Shown here one piece after another: positions 12,301 through 23,000 of a stretch of 64,000 nucleotides of DNA. The number at the start of each line of letters is the position of its first letter. Within the stretch, counting starts at the first letter, position 1. Where the stretch lies: positions 477,536 through 541,535 of the forward strand of contig MNCI01028318.1 in NCBI GenBank assembly GCA_015680685.1. The letters run 5' to 3'. The notes under the pieces are model-generated. The model was not told the DNA's origin and did not search any database. It saw only the letters and a program-made list of their open reading frames with translations. The position numbers were made by a program, and so were the translations under genes. The DNA comes from Gnetum montanum. Lineage: Eukaryota > Streptophyta > Gnetopsida > Gnetales > Gnetaceae.

Positions 12301-12790
12301 TACATGTGAATCAACATTTCATAAATTGAAGCAAAAGCTTGTTGAAACCCCTATTCTTCAAGCACTATATTGGTCTAGACCATTTCATGTGATGACTAAT
12401 GCATCAAATTATGCTTTGGGGGTAGTGCTTACACAAATGGATGATCAAAAACATCCATATTACATTCACTAAGCAAGTTAAAGCATTGCAAGTGCACAAC
12501 TAAAGTACACCATCATAGAAAAGGAGTTGATGGCAATGGTGTTCACTTTAAAGAAGTTCAAGCACTATGTGCTTGGCTACAAAGTGTTTGTGCACACAGA
12601 TCATAGTGCCATCATATTTCTAATGAACAAACTAATGATGAGCCCCTATGTCATATGGTGCCTTGTAATTTTGCAAGAATTCAATCTCACAATGATAGAT
12701 TGTAAAGGTGTGGAGAATGTGGTCGCAAATCACTTATCACGACTAAGATGGGATGACAAGAAGAAAGAGAGCACTTTATCTAATCAATTC
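12301..12790 (+). pseudogene. Element B RNase H
   Basis: Landmarks are 'HVMTNASNYALGVVL' (first acidic residue changed from Asp-Ala-Ser to Asn-Ala-Ser), 'YTIIEKELMAMVF', 'FKHYVLGYKVFVHTDHSAI' and 'ENVVANHLSRL'. From 12527 to 12919 the frame is open and spans the second half of RNase H and the linker to integrase. The series follows RT without a gap. Confidence 0.8.
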
Positions 12791-14130
12791 CCTGATGAAT
12801 CTCTCCTTCTAGGTGCTATCAATGCACAAATTCATAATGAACCAAAATGGTACGACACCATACTCACTTATCTAATCAACCAAGAACTGCCAAAAAGGCT
12901 GAACACTAGAAAGAAATAATAGTTTCTTCACTGGGTCCAATATTTCATGGAGATTAATGAGAACCTTTGGAAGGTTTGTCCTGATGGCCTGGTACATTGG
13001 TGTGTCTGTCATACATATCAACTTCACGTTCTTTAGGATGCTTATGAAGGTATTTGTGGCGGCCATTATGTTGGGAGAGAGATAGCCATAAAAATCCTCA
13101 TGGAGGGGTAGTATTGACCAAAAATATTCAAGGATGCACATCAATTTGTGCACACTTGTGATCGTTTCCAAAGGGATGATGGAATGACAGCTTGAATGGA
13201 GGGACCACAACAATGGATATAACCTCTCAAACCATTCGACATTTGGGGCATTGACTTTATGGGTCATATTTTACCTTTATCAAATAGAAGGCATATATAA
13301 TTGTCTCAATTGACAATTGTACCACGTGGGTAGAAGCAGCAGCCATCACCGACTATACATCCACCATTGCTAGGTTTGTACAAAAAAATGTCGTAAATAG
13401 GTTTGGTGTACCTCATGTGGTAATTTCTGATAATGGAACTCATTTTATAGGTGCCACTTTCTAGAAGCTGATGCAACACTTGGGGGTTGAACATAAATTC
13501 ACAATACCATATCACCCCCAAGCTAATGGCCAAGCTAAGGTCACTAATTGGGAGATTACAAAAATCTTAATGCATACCATTAGCAAATATCGAAGGGATT
13601 GGAGCACTAAATTAAATGATGCCCTTAGGTTATTCTCCCTATGATCTTATGTATGGAAAACTACTAACATTGGCCATCTAATCCGAGCTCCATATACTCT
13701 CTACAACCTGTGACCTTAACCTAGATCTAAGTCTAGCATAGAAAGAACAATTAATGAGTCTCAACTTACTAGGTGAAAATTGGTTAATGGCCTTATCATC
13801 CAAACAAATGCATAAGGAATTCAATAAGAAATGCATAAGGCATTCAACAAGAAATGCCATGACCTCAAAATAAGAAAAGTCAAGTTTCAACTAAGAGACA
13901 AGGTTCTCTATTGTAATCCTGCACATGTATCCCAATGAACCAAATTTCAAACATTGTGGGAAGGACCTTACATCATTGATGAGAATTTTCCACTTGGGGC
14001 CATGATCATTTACAAACTTGATAGCCCAAATAAGAAACAACTAGTCAACATTCAACAAATAAAACCTTTCCATGAACCCAAGCTAACCAACTCAACAAAC
14101 ACCTCGCCACATGGACAACCATGCTCAATC
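12791..14130 (+). pseudogene. Element B integrase with C-terminal GPY-type module
   Basis: The zinc-binding N-terminal region (His-His-Cys-Cys) is visible around 13020-13170 (...HTCDRFQR). The catalytic core follows with 'FDIWGIDFMGH' (first Asp), 'ISDNGTHFIG' (second Asp, about 13423) and 'HPQANGQ' upstream of a lost Glu (Gln/Thr region about 13515-13550). The C-terminal module contains 'LWEGPYIIDENFP' at about 13951-13990. Stops are frequent. After it the sequence becomes the non-coding 3' region at the point where element A resumes similarity after its polymerase deletion. Confidence 0.8.
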
Positions 14131-16162
14131 TTTTAGATCCCTCCCTTTCAACTTAGTTGTGGGGGAGATATCCACCCATACTAACACCTTAGATGGCTTC
14201 TTAGTTTTTTACCTTTTTATTTTATGCATTTTTGGTTTTACAATTTTTTGTTTTCATCTTCCTTGTTTTCCATTTTTGTTTTACATATTTGTATTTTTAA
14301 GGTTATTGGTTTTCCCTTAGTTTTTGTTTTACACCAATGTTAATATATTCAATATCTATTGTCTACTCTTCTACTTTTTTTATGGTTATGTTTTCTTATG
14401 TTGGATGTGTTTTCCTACTTTTTCTGCTAATAAGGTGGCAAGTACAATGGTAATGCACTACTTGATGGTGGTATGCTTTATTTGTAATTTGATTGTTGAT
14501 GTCTGGTTTTCGACTTTGAATGTTGTTACTGATGACTAGGACATGGTTTCTTTTCATGTAATAGGCAGTGAGTCCACATCATCCAACCATCTACATACTC
14601 TATGGTTTTCCTTGTTTTGGAAGCATGTAGTCTCTTCTTCATTAATACAACTTTAATAAATTGGTGACTTGTGTAGTTTTCAGAATAGAGAAAGAATAAA
14701 ATGTTTGGATAGGGTGTGGTTTCAAAGGGATGTAGTATTCTTTGTGTTTTTCTATTTTCCTGTGTGCAGGAGTGTTCTCATAAGCTTCTCACCATTTCGT
14801 ATCATTTCATAATAGGAAGTTAAATAAGTCCTTGCATGGTGTGGTCCTCATCATAAAAAAAATGAGGATTCAAAGCACACCCCTTGGACAAAATAAATGT
14901 GAAAAACATATGGGTCTTTACATGGTGGTTCCCATTCAAAAAAAAACATGGAAATTCAAAGCACACCCCTTAGACCAAATAAAAAGAGCTATAAGTACTA
15001 GTTATAAGACTTGTCTTCTCTCCTCTAACTAAAGGCCCTTTCTCATTTCCTACCTTCACTCCAATTTGGAATAGTGGTTGTTTTATGGGAGCATTCTTAT
15101 ATCTTAGGAAATGGACTAGCCTTAGAATGTCAATGCAAAGTCACTAAAAGTGGTTGATTTTTATCTGGACTGAGGAAGGATCCTACCAAGTCAGTTAATC
15201 ACAAAATCCATAATGGACTGTATGTGAATGTAATTAGGAACTCCATTCCACTCTCTCCATCTATGCCCTTCATGCCTCACCTCGCTATCGGTTTCATGTT
15301 TTGATTCAATGTTTTAGTTTGATGTGTCGGGTTTGTCAGTTTGTTACTTTTGGATTTTTTGTACTTAACTTTCCATAACTATTAATCATCCATGGTTCCC
15401 ACAAACTCCTTGGTTTGAAGTTATGCAAGGGCATAACATGCTTATGCGTACTTTGGGGAGGACCCACTTGCATATGTTTTGGTTTGGTTAAGTTAAGCTC
15501 TTTACCCTTAGACATTGTTACAATCAAATTCTTTTTATTTACCTAATCCATGTCATTCAATTGTATGCATGTTCACAACTATTTGTAATGAATTTTTTTA
15601 TTTTTGTAAATACCCTCTTTCTAGTATTCCTTATGTTAAGCTTTTTCTGAATTTTATGGATCGTTTGTCTTACTTAACCCATTTGTCAATTTTTACACTA
15701 AAAACATTAAGCTACAAATCTATCAGAATCACAAAGTAGCTAGATAAAATCATTGACAAGACAAGGTATTTAGCTATTATCTATTGCATCATATATACTA
15801 ATCCTTGGTTTTGTTGTGAGTACAGTGGGAAGTGTGGACAGGAAGCAAGATTGTCATCACCAAGGAGGATGCAACCATATCACTTGCAGGAGATTGCTCA
15901 TGATCACTATATCTCTTCTATCTCTCCTTCATTCTTCTGTTACCAAGAGGGGTTGGATGTTTTTTGGATCCATTGGTGTTCTTTCCTATTGTCATGAACA
16001 CCCAATGTTATACACTATTGTAATATTATATGCTCGGGCACTTCTGTATTCATCTATTTTCTTTGTGTCTTTCTGCATGTTAGTAAAATGAGTCCACACC
16101 CCCTAATATATTTTATAAATGAGTTGTTCTTCTTCTTCTGTACTCAAGGATGAGTTTTCATT
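14131..16162 (+). other. Element B 3' non-coding internal region
   Basis: There is no gene. T-rich runs (14200-14345) are followed by blocks shared with A, C and D. A roughly 90-bp unit ending in CAAAGCACACCCCTT is duplicated in tandem (about 14838-14905 and 14924-14990). The purine-rich block CTTTGGGGAGGACCCACTTG lies at 15450-15470. The open frames in this stretch are not conserved in A and are treated as chance. Confidence 0.6.
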
Positions 16163-16176
16163 CAATTGTGGGGGTA
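16163..16176 (+). other. Polypurine tract of element B
   Basis: GTGGGGGTA stands directly before the LTR start TGATAAATCG, at the same position as in A, C and D. Confidence 0.7.
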
Positions 16177-16203
16177 TGATAAATCGTGTATTTCATCACT
16201 TAA

Positions 16204-16290
16204 ATATCGAGGTGGCTGCAATATTGAGTACACAATATCGGGTACGCGATATCATGGCCCAAGATGTGATATCGTACATTCGATATCACA
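16204..16290 (+). promoter_or_regulatory. GATATC array in U3 of element B 3' LTR
   Basis: Five or six units (AATATC, GATATC) lie 17 bp or more upstream of the TATA box. The best pair is CGCGATATC near 16245 and ATTCGATATCA near 16280. The 5' LTR copy (7014-7063) retains the last three units in more decayed form. Confidence 0.65.
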
Positions 16291-16893
16291 GGGTTACTCC
16301 TAGGTCTATAAATACCATTCCCAAGCACACAATTGGGAGTAATTTTTTAGCAGTCAAGTAGCGAAACTCTTGCAGTTTATCCATTTGAAAGTTAGAATAT
16401 ATTCCAAGTGCCTGTAGCAAGGGGTCTAAGTGTGAATAGATCTTTATTCAAATATTGACGTACCTAAGCACACCATGGTGTTGGCAATAAAGATGAGCTC
16501 TTTGATCCATTCCTTCCAACACTTGAGATTTTCTTTCTTATGCATTTACATATTGTTATTTCATGCAATTTATGTTTATGTTATTTATGCAGTAATTAAT
16601 TTTGATCAATTAAGCAAATCATTAAATTACACACGTGTGACCCCCTTTGAGCATATGTGTGACACTTGGTAGCTTAAAAATGACTAGCATTTGACAGCCT
16701 AGCAGTTTTTGCACAAAGTTTAGGATGTGTTTGGGAAGTGGGAATGGTTACTTGTGTGAGGCTTGATTAGACTTTAGTTTCCTTAGCAATTAATCACCTT
16801 TACTTTTGATCACTCTTACTTTTATTCTTGTTCTAGGTGAGTAATTCCATAAAAACACAAAATAATAAAAATCATATGCCTCAGTTACACTTA

Positions 16894-16898
16894 ACCAT
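16894..16898. repeat. Target-site duplication ACCAT, left copy (element A)
   Basis: ACCAT precedes the terminal TGATGAG of element A and is repeated at 24496-24500 after CTCATCA. Joining the flanks gives TTAACCATACAATTG, which exists uninterrupted at about 7667 in the other LTR of element B. Confidence 0.95.
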
Positions 16899-17968
16899 TG
16901 ATGAGTGGCGAGGTACCCCTACACTCCACCATACGAATACGAGTGTACACACGCAATCTGGTCGAACTCTGCAGACTAAATGCCTTAACGCCACAAGAAA
17001 CACTTGGGGTTAATCGTTCATTGTCTTCCCAGGCTTGCTTGTATGTATCACGGTGTATGGTTAAGCAAGTCTGAGGTATGTGATTTTTTTGGTATTTTCG
17101 GCTTATCTTCTATGCTACCAGGAGAAAGGGTTGAGGAACTAAGCTAACTCTAACTAAGATCTAAGTCTAAATTAACTAGCGTTAGCATCCGTTCCCACTT
17201 GCCGGACACACCCTGAACTATGCAACTGTGGCTTACCAAACGCTAGCCGTTACTGGGATCGCCACACGTAACGCAAGTGCTCGAAGTGGTCGTACTGAGG
17301 CACCTATTTAGCCTACGTGTGATAAGCAGCCGATTCCTTAGCCAGCCGTACACACCCGTGGGTGCTCGTAACTAAGTCGTACTTATCACACGATCTAGCC
17401 TAGCAATGAGCAGCCGATTCCTCAACTAGCCGTACACATTAGACCCGGGAGTTACCAAGCGCAGAATCCTGGAATACGCTACTGGGTTACCAAGCAGCCA
17501 ATGCTCGTAATTGACTCGTACTCATGCATTGCGTCAAGCAGCCGATTCCTTGACTAGCCGTACACGTCCGTAGACGCTCGTAATCAAGTCGTACTTGAAC
17601 GCACTAGGAAAGCAGGAAATAAAGCAATAAATGAAACCACGTGCTGCAAGGTTTATCCAAACAAGTTCGTCTTTATTGCCGTACACAACTTGGGTTCAGG
17701 TTACAAGCTGCTCGAATAAAGAGCCGTTCACTCTAGGACTCCTACTGCGGGCACATGGGGAAAAATTCTAACTCTGGAGTGATCAATCTGCCAGAGCTTC
17801 GCTACACTAGCCAGGATTGGGAAATGAAGGGAGTGCCGCCTCTTATTTATAGATATGGCGGCGGGACGCGATATCGCGTACGCGATATCGCAGGAGAAGA
17901 CGCGATATCGCGTCCGCGATATCGCATGGGATGCGATATCGCGGCCTAGTGTAAATCGCGTCTCATCA
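16899..17968 (-). repeat. 3' LTR of element A
   Basis: Read on the minus strand it starts TGATGAGACGCGA at 17968 and ends GCCACTCATCA at 16899. It holds five GATATC palindromes (17866-17944), TATAAATA (17844-17851) and AATAAA (17672-17677). Downstream, three imperfect repeats contain AGCAGCCGATTCCT and AGCCGTACAC (about 17325-17395, 17409-17440 and 17525-17600, plus-strand view). Confidence 0.95.
17844..17944 (-). promoter_or_regulatory. Best-preserved GATATC palindrome array plus TATA box (element A U3 promoter)
   Basis: Five CGATATCG-containing units lie within 79 bp, immediately upstream of TATAAATA. Positions 17868-17891 form a 24-bp perfect palindrome in which two GCGATATCGC units flank GTAC. 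The spacing places the last unit about 15 bp from the TATA box. The array is unusually CG-rich for this AT-rich window and is probably near the ancestral form. Promoter role is inferred from position. Confidence 0.8.
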
Positions 17969-17983
17969 TACCCCCATGACTGA
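17969..17983 (-). other. Polypurine tract of element A
   Basis: On the minus strand CAGTCATGGGGGTA abuts the LTR start TGATGAGACG. Confidence 0.8.
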
Positions 17984-20067
17984 ATGAAAACTCGTCCTCG
18001 AGTTCCTTACAATGATATCAGGTAGGTATGGGATTATTAGGGAAAATGGAACTAATGGGATGACATGTGAACGGTCTTTATTACAAGACTTGACAAAAAC
18101 TGGTGTTCATGACAACATGGGTGAACACCTTATTACAATGACATCAGGCCACAGTTGGCAGCTGAGAGAAAAGAGGAGAGAGAATAGAAGAGAAGAAAGA
18201 AGAAGAGTCTTGTTGCTGCCAACGCCTAGATTGCGCCTTTCGTTGTCCATCTGTAAGCGCATTATCAATTCCACTCCTTGCATGCTGCTTCAGCGCTGCT
18301 CCATTCCAAGTGTCTGCTCCAGATCCATTCCGTTGTTGTATGATTGCCATCTGCACACACAACACCATCATATATTAGCAAGGGTAATTGAATCATTAAG
18401 TAAAGCATACCTTGCTTCGGTTTAGGTTCACTGGCTAAGGTGTGGTATGGCTGATATGGATCTGGGAAAATATAGATGATGACTACCGAAGGTATAGGGG
18501 TTAGGAAGAAAAACGAAAAAATCCGGGGCTTAGGATAAAAATCGAAAAATCAGGCCCCGTACCCCCATGACTAATCGCGAACCTCCGGTAGCGTTAGAAT
18601 GGAGAGAGAAAAGGAATAGGAATGATAGGTAAAAAGGGACAACTATGGCATCGATAAAAAGGATGTCATGATGGAAATGAACAAAAATGTTAATTAATTG
18701 CAAAACGTTAAGGAAAAGAAGTTAACTAATGTTCCAAATAGGAATGTCAGTGGGTCCTCCCCAAAGCAGGCTCATGCCCTTAATGCCCTGACAATCCCAC
18801 ATTCAAAGAGTCCGTGGGCTCTGGGAATGTCCTTTGGAAACAAGAGTTAAAGTCTTAACCGGAAGAATTTACCAAAAAGAAAACAAAGCATCAACTAAAG
18901 TATATACAATGATACAACCGGCAATGAGGTGAACAATGGAGAGAAGGATGGGAAGAAGAGAAGTGGAATGGAATCCCAAGAACAAGGTGGTGTACAGCCC
19001 CTTGTGTGTTACATGATTAATGTGACTTGGCGAATCTCATTCCAACTCTGGGCTCAAACCAACCACTTCCAGTGACTTCGCATCAATGCAGTTGGTTAAA
19101 TCATCCACTTGGGTAACAAGGATGCAACTTCGAGAAGCCACCACCATTCCGACGAAACAACAGAGAGAATGGGAAGCGAGAAGGGCCTTAGTTAGAGGGA
19201 ACACTTTGGTTCCATAACCAGTGCTTGCAGCCCAAATTTATTCCGTCTAAGGGGTGTGCTTTGAATCCTCACTTTTAGCTTTTTAGCTTTTTCTTTTTTT
19301 TTTTTTTTTTCTTTTTTCTGTTTTTCCATTTTTTTTCTTCTTTTTTTTGTTTTGTGTTTTTATGCGTGGGGACCACACCATGCAAAGACTTCTTTATTTT
19401 TATTGTCTCAGCTTCCGATTATTGGGTTACATCGGAACGGTAAGAAAACCCAAGAAGAAAACATCCAAGCACCCAAGTGAATGACCAACACAAGAGCACC
19501 AAGTTCCCTTGAAGTCACACCCGTTTCAAATCCTTGAGTCCTTCCTTAGTTTGAGAAATGCCCAGTCACTGGTTCGTTAAAGTTCTTATTGGAAGGGAAC
19601 TGTACATTTCCAAGCCAAGGGAAACCATAGACTTGATGGATGGATGGATGAAGTGATCTCATTGCCTGCCATATCAAAAGAACATACCTTAGTATCAACA
19701 ATGTAACTTAAAGGTAAAAACCAAACATTAGCAATTAATGAAAAACAGTTCATCCCATCGGCCCGAACACTTATTGGGTGACGAATTTACATGATGGATG
19801 ACACACACACACACACACACAAAAAGATAGAAAAATATAACGATGTTGTAAAACAAAAACAAGAAAAGTTAAAGAAATTTGTAAAACAAAAATTAGAAAA
19901 GTTAAAGAAATTGTAAAACAAAAATGTGAAAAACAAAAACGTTGTAAAACAAAAATGTGTAAAACAAAAACTGAGAAAGAACTGAGGGCCCCATATGATT
20001 AGCATAGGTGGCCATCTCCCCCATGACTAAGTTGTGAGGGAGAGATCCGAAAAAGTGAGCGCCTATT
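17984..20067 (-). other. Element A non-coding 3' internal region
   Basis: It matches B 14131-16162 in block order: a purine-rich conserved block at 18749-18768, a GTGTGACTTCAAGGGAACTTG block near 19500-19520, a T-run (about 19289-19312 on plus), an (AC)n microsatellite at about 19801-19820, and an A-rich repeated GTAAAACAAAAAT motif at 19849-19972. No conserved ORF is present, although several short open frames occur. Confidence 0.7.
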
Positions 20068-23000
20068 TCAATTTCTAAGCAGTGCCCAACTTCTCCCAAT
20101 TGATGATCTTAAATTCAGGGGTGAAAGCTGGCGACGCTCACGTTCCAATGTGTCTATGCCATGGTTGTTGGCATGAGTTGCCTCAATTCGTTCCATGCAT
20201 ATTTGTTTGCTCTTATGAGAAGCTGTCAACCACGGGGTGTCTACTACTTCTTGTGTGGTTGCTACATACAGGCATCTTTGTGGTAGAGTTTCCTGGGCAC
20301 ACCTGTGACATGGAGACATTTCCTCCGTGTCATCACCCGATGAATCACTGTATGTGATGCATGAAACTATCCTCTTGTCGATCTTTCCACATATGTTTAT
20401 CTTGGAGATTTCCAAGGAAAGATCACGGATCCTAAGGCATGCATCTACTGTGCTTAGCCATGCCCTTCCCATTATAATTGGGAAGTCCCCTTCATTGTTG
20501 TTAACATCGATCACTAGGAAATCCGCTGGGTAGGACCAACCACACATAGTTGTAATAACGTCCTCCACCAATCCTAAGGGAATGGTGATGGACTGGTTTG
20601 CCAGCTCTAGTTGAATGTTGCTCTTCTTAAGTTGGGGCAGGTTCCAGGCGTGATACATCTTTCGTGAAATTAAGTTGACTCTGGAACCTGAGTCAAGAAG
20701 AGCTCGATGTGGTGCATTCCCAGCAATCTGCAAATGAATAAAGAGACTTCTAGGATCAGTTAGTTTCCTGGGAAGGTGGCCTACCTTGATCCAGTCAGTT
20801 ACGGTATGTGTTAGCATAACCGTATGTGTTACATTCCCTTGGACTGAAGGGTGCTTCGAAGTGTTAGTAGTTAGAGGCCTATGCATATACCCGTCCGCTT
20901 GTTGTTGTGAGAGCCTATTCGGGCTCCTAGTTCTGAAAAAGGGTCTCTTTTTTGTACAGTTATCGCCAGAACTAGTGTCTGGTTGGATATTTACAATCTG
21001 AATATTTATAGATCTCGCGGCGTGACGCTGCTGCGGTTGGGTAGGCAATTCCCCTTGCATTGTTGGAGCAGGAGGTGTTGTGGGAACTACTTGTGGAAAA
21101 AGTACGGGTGGAGTTAGAGGATGGACGGAATGTGGGATATCTCCTGGGGGAGAAGGAGTCCTTCTGAAGTACTCCCGAGCGTAGTAGTGATGGCGTGGAG
21201 TGTGACTCATAGCGTCACCTGGAGAAACTGGCTGCTGCACATAATAACCATAAGGATCAGGCTGCCGGTAAGGGTATCGATGTGTTGGCTGTGGCATCCC
21301 CCATGACTGTGGGTATTGCCACTGCTGATGTTGTTCGATGGGCTGCGGAGGTGTTCCACTTGGATAATACGTCAAGGGTTGGTGGAACTGCCTCGGGTTA
21401 CCTTGTGGATAAGGTAACCTTCTGGGTGTTTGCCGTTGATTAAGTCTTGGATTTAATGCATACACCCCAGACTCCTGCAGATGTGAGATAATTGGACAAC
21501 ATCCCTTAGGATGGTCATAATAGCAGACCTCACATCCACCGTCATTGTCTGAATCAGAATTTTCAGCCTCATCGGAGTTAGAGATTTTTCCCTTACCCTT
21601 GTTATGTGCAGGGTTAAAGTTTCTCCGCTTGTCTTTGCTTTTATCACTACTTTGCTCATCCTTAGACTCTTCTACAATTTTCAGGACTGTTTCTATTCGT
21701 GAGTCTAAGGAATCCCACATTTGGTCTACCTTAGCCGATACCTCCGTTGTTAACTTTTGGATCGGCACGGTTTTCCTGTTCACCAACTCTTCGAGTGGTG
21801 ACTCATCCTCCTCATCACAGAATTTCACTCCCTTCTTGCGAAGGGAGGGATCACGGTTGTATTCCTTCACACTCTCTCTTTTCTGTAGCTCACCCTCTTC
21901 TTGTGCTACTTGTTCCAAAAATACTTCAACTTCATGGACTCTTAATCGGGAGAGTCTCCCTTGGGCGTAAGTCCCAAGAGTTCTTCTCGTTTCATTTCGT
22001 AGCCCATCCACGAGGTGGCGAAGTTGATCCCGCTTAGCGTACCCATGGCCCGGGCAACGATGTAGCAATGTGTAGTAACGGGCCATGGCAGCATCCAAGG
22101 ATTCATGAGCTCCTTGTTTCCAGCCTTGGATCTGCTTACGCAAGTTAGACACTCTGGAGTACGTTTGATATTTGTTGTTGAACAATTCAAGCATCGTACT
22201 CCACCTCCTGATGGTTTCCGGTTCTAAGGACCGGTACCAGCTCTCTGCTTCTTTAATGAGTGTCCTTGGGAACAACTTGAGTTTCTGCCACTCATTGTCT
22301 ATGTTCTGCAAGGCACAGGCATCGTGGAATGCCTGTAAATGATGTTGAGGATCAGCGTTGTATCCCCCTTCAAAACGTGGGATATTATTTATGTCCAAAC
22401 GCTTGATCCTACTGTCTTTTAAATGCCTTGTGGGAATCCTAACTGCCTCTCTAATATCAAGCATACTTCGGGTTGCGAATAGGGGTTCGTCATGATCATC
22501 TCTTTCATGACGTCTGTGATGTCTACGTGGTGGTTCCCTATTCTCCCTACGTCCTTGCCCTTGTCCTAACTCCTCTCGACCTTCCTGTCGAGGCATTTCA
22601 TCTCTTTTACCTTTACTCTCCGCGTTATGCTCATGGTGGCTGCGCCCAGATGTGGAAGGAGAGGGTGAATGATGAGATGAAGGAGAAGAAGAAGGGGATC
22701 CATCACCATGGTGATGTTTCTTGCCTTCTCTTCGGCTGCTTCGGCCCCGATCGTTGTGACGATCAACGAGTCCGTCATTAGTGCGAGTGATTGTTCCTGC
22801 CGTGAACAGCTGGTGCTCACGGGGATCAGAGCCTGGAATATGTATCGTTGATCTAAGGCCCTGATGCCTAACCTCTTCACTAGAGTGAGGAGGAGGAACA
22901 TCATTTTCTAAGAAACCCATCGTGAGGGGTTCCTCTTCTCCTATTTCACTAATGACGTGGGGAACCTTGCCCTTCAGTAGTGAATGTTGGCTCTCCTGCC

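Noticed and set aside
17868-17944. Regularly spaced palindromes as a CRISPR-like array
   Set aside because: Units are 10-12 bp with unequal spacers that also contain related sequence, they lie in LTR promoters, and the genome is eukaryotic.
17755-17949. Paired ORFs at 17755-17949 and 24347-24538
   Set aside because: They are antisense to the U3/R part of the two LTRs of element A and differ where the palindrome array differs.
21545-21970. Plus-strand ORFs at 20082-23207 opposite the Gag-protease frame
   Set aside because: All are antisense shadows of the intact 1091-codon minus-strand frame, with no recognisable domain.
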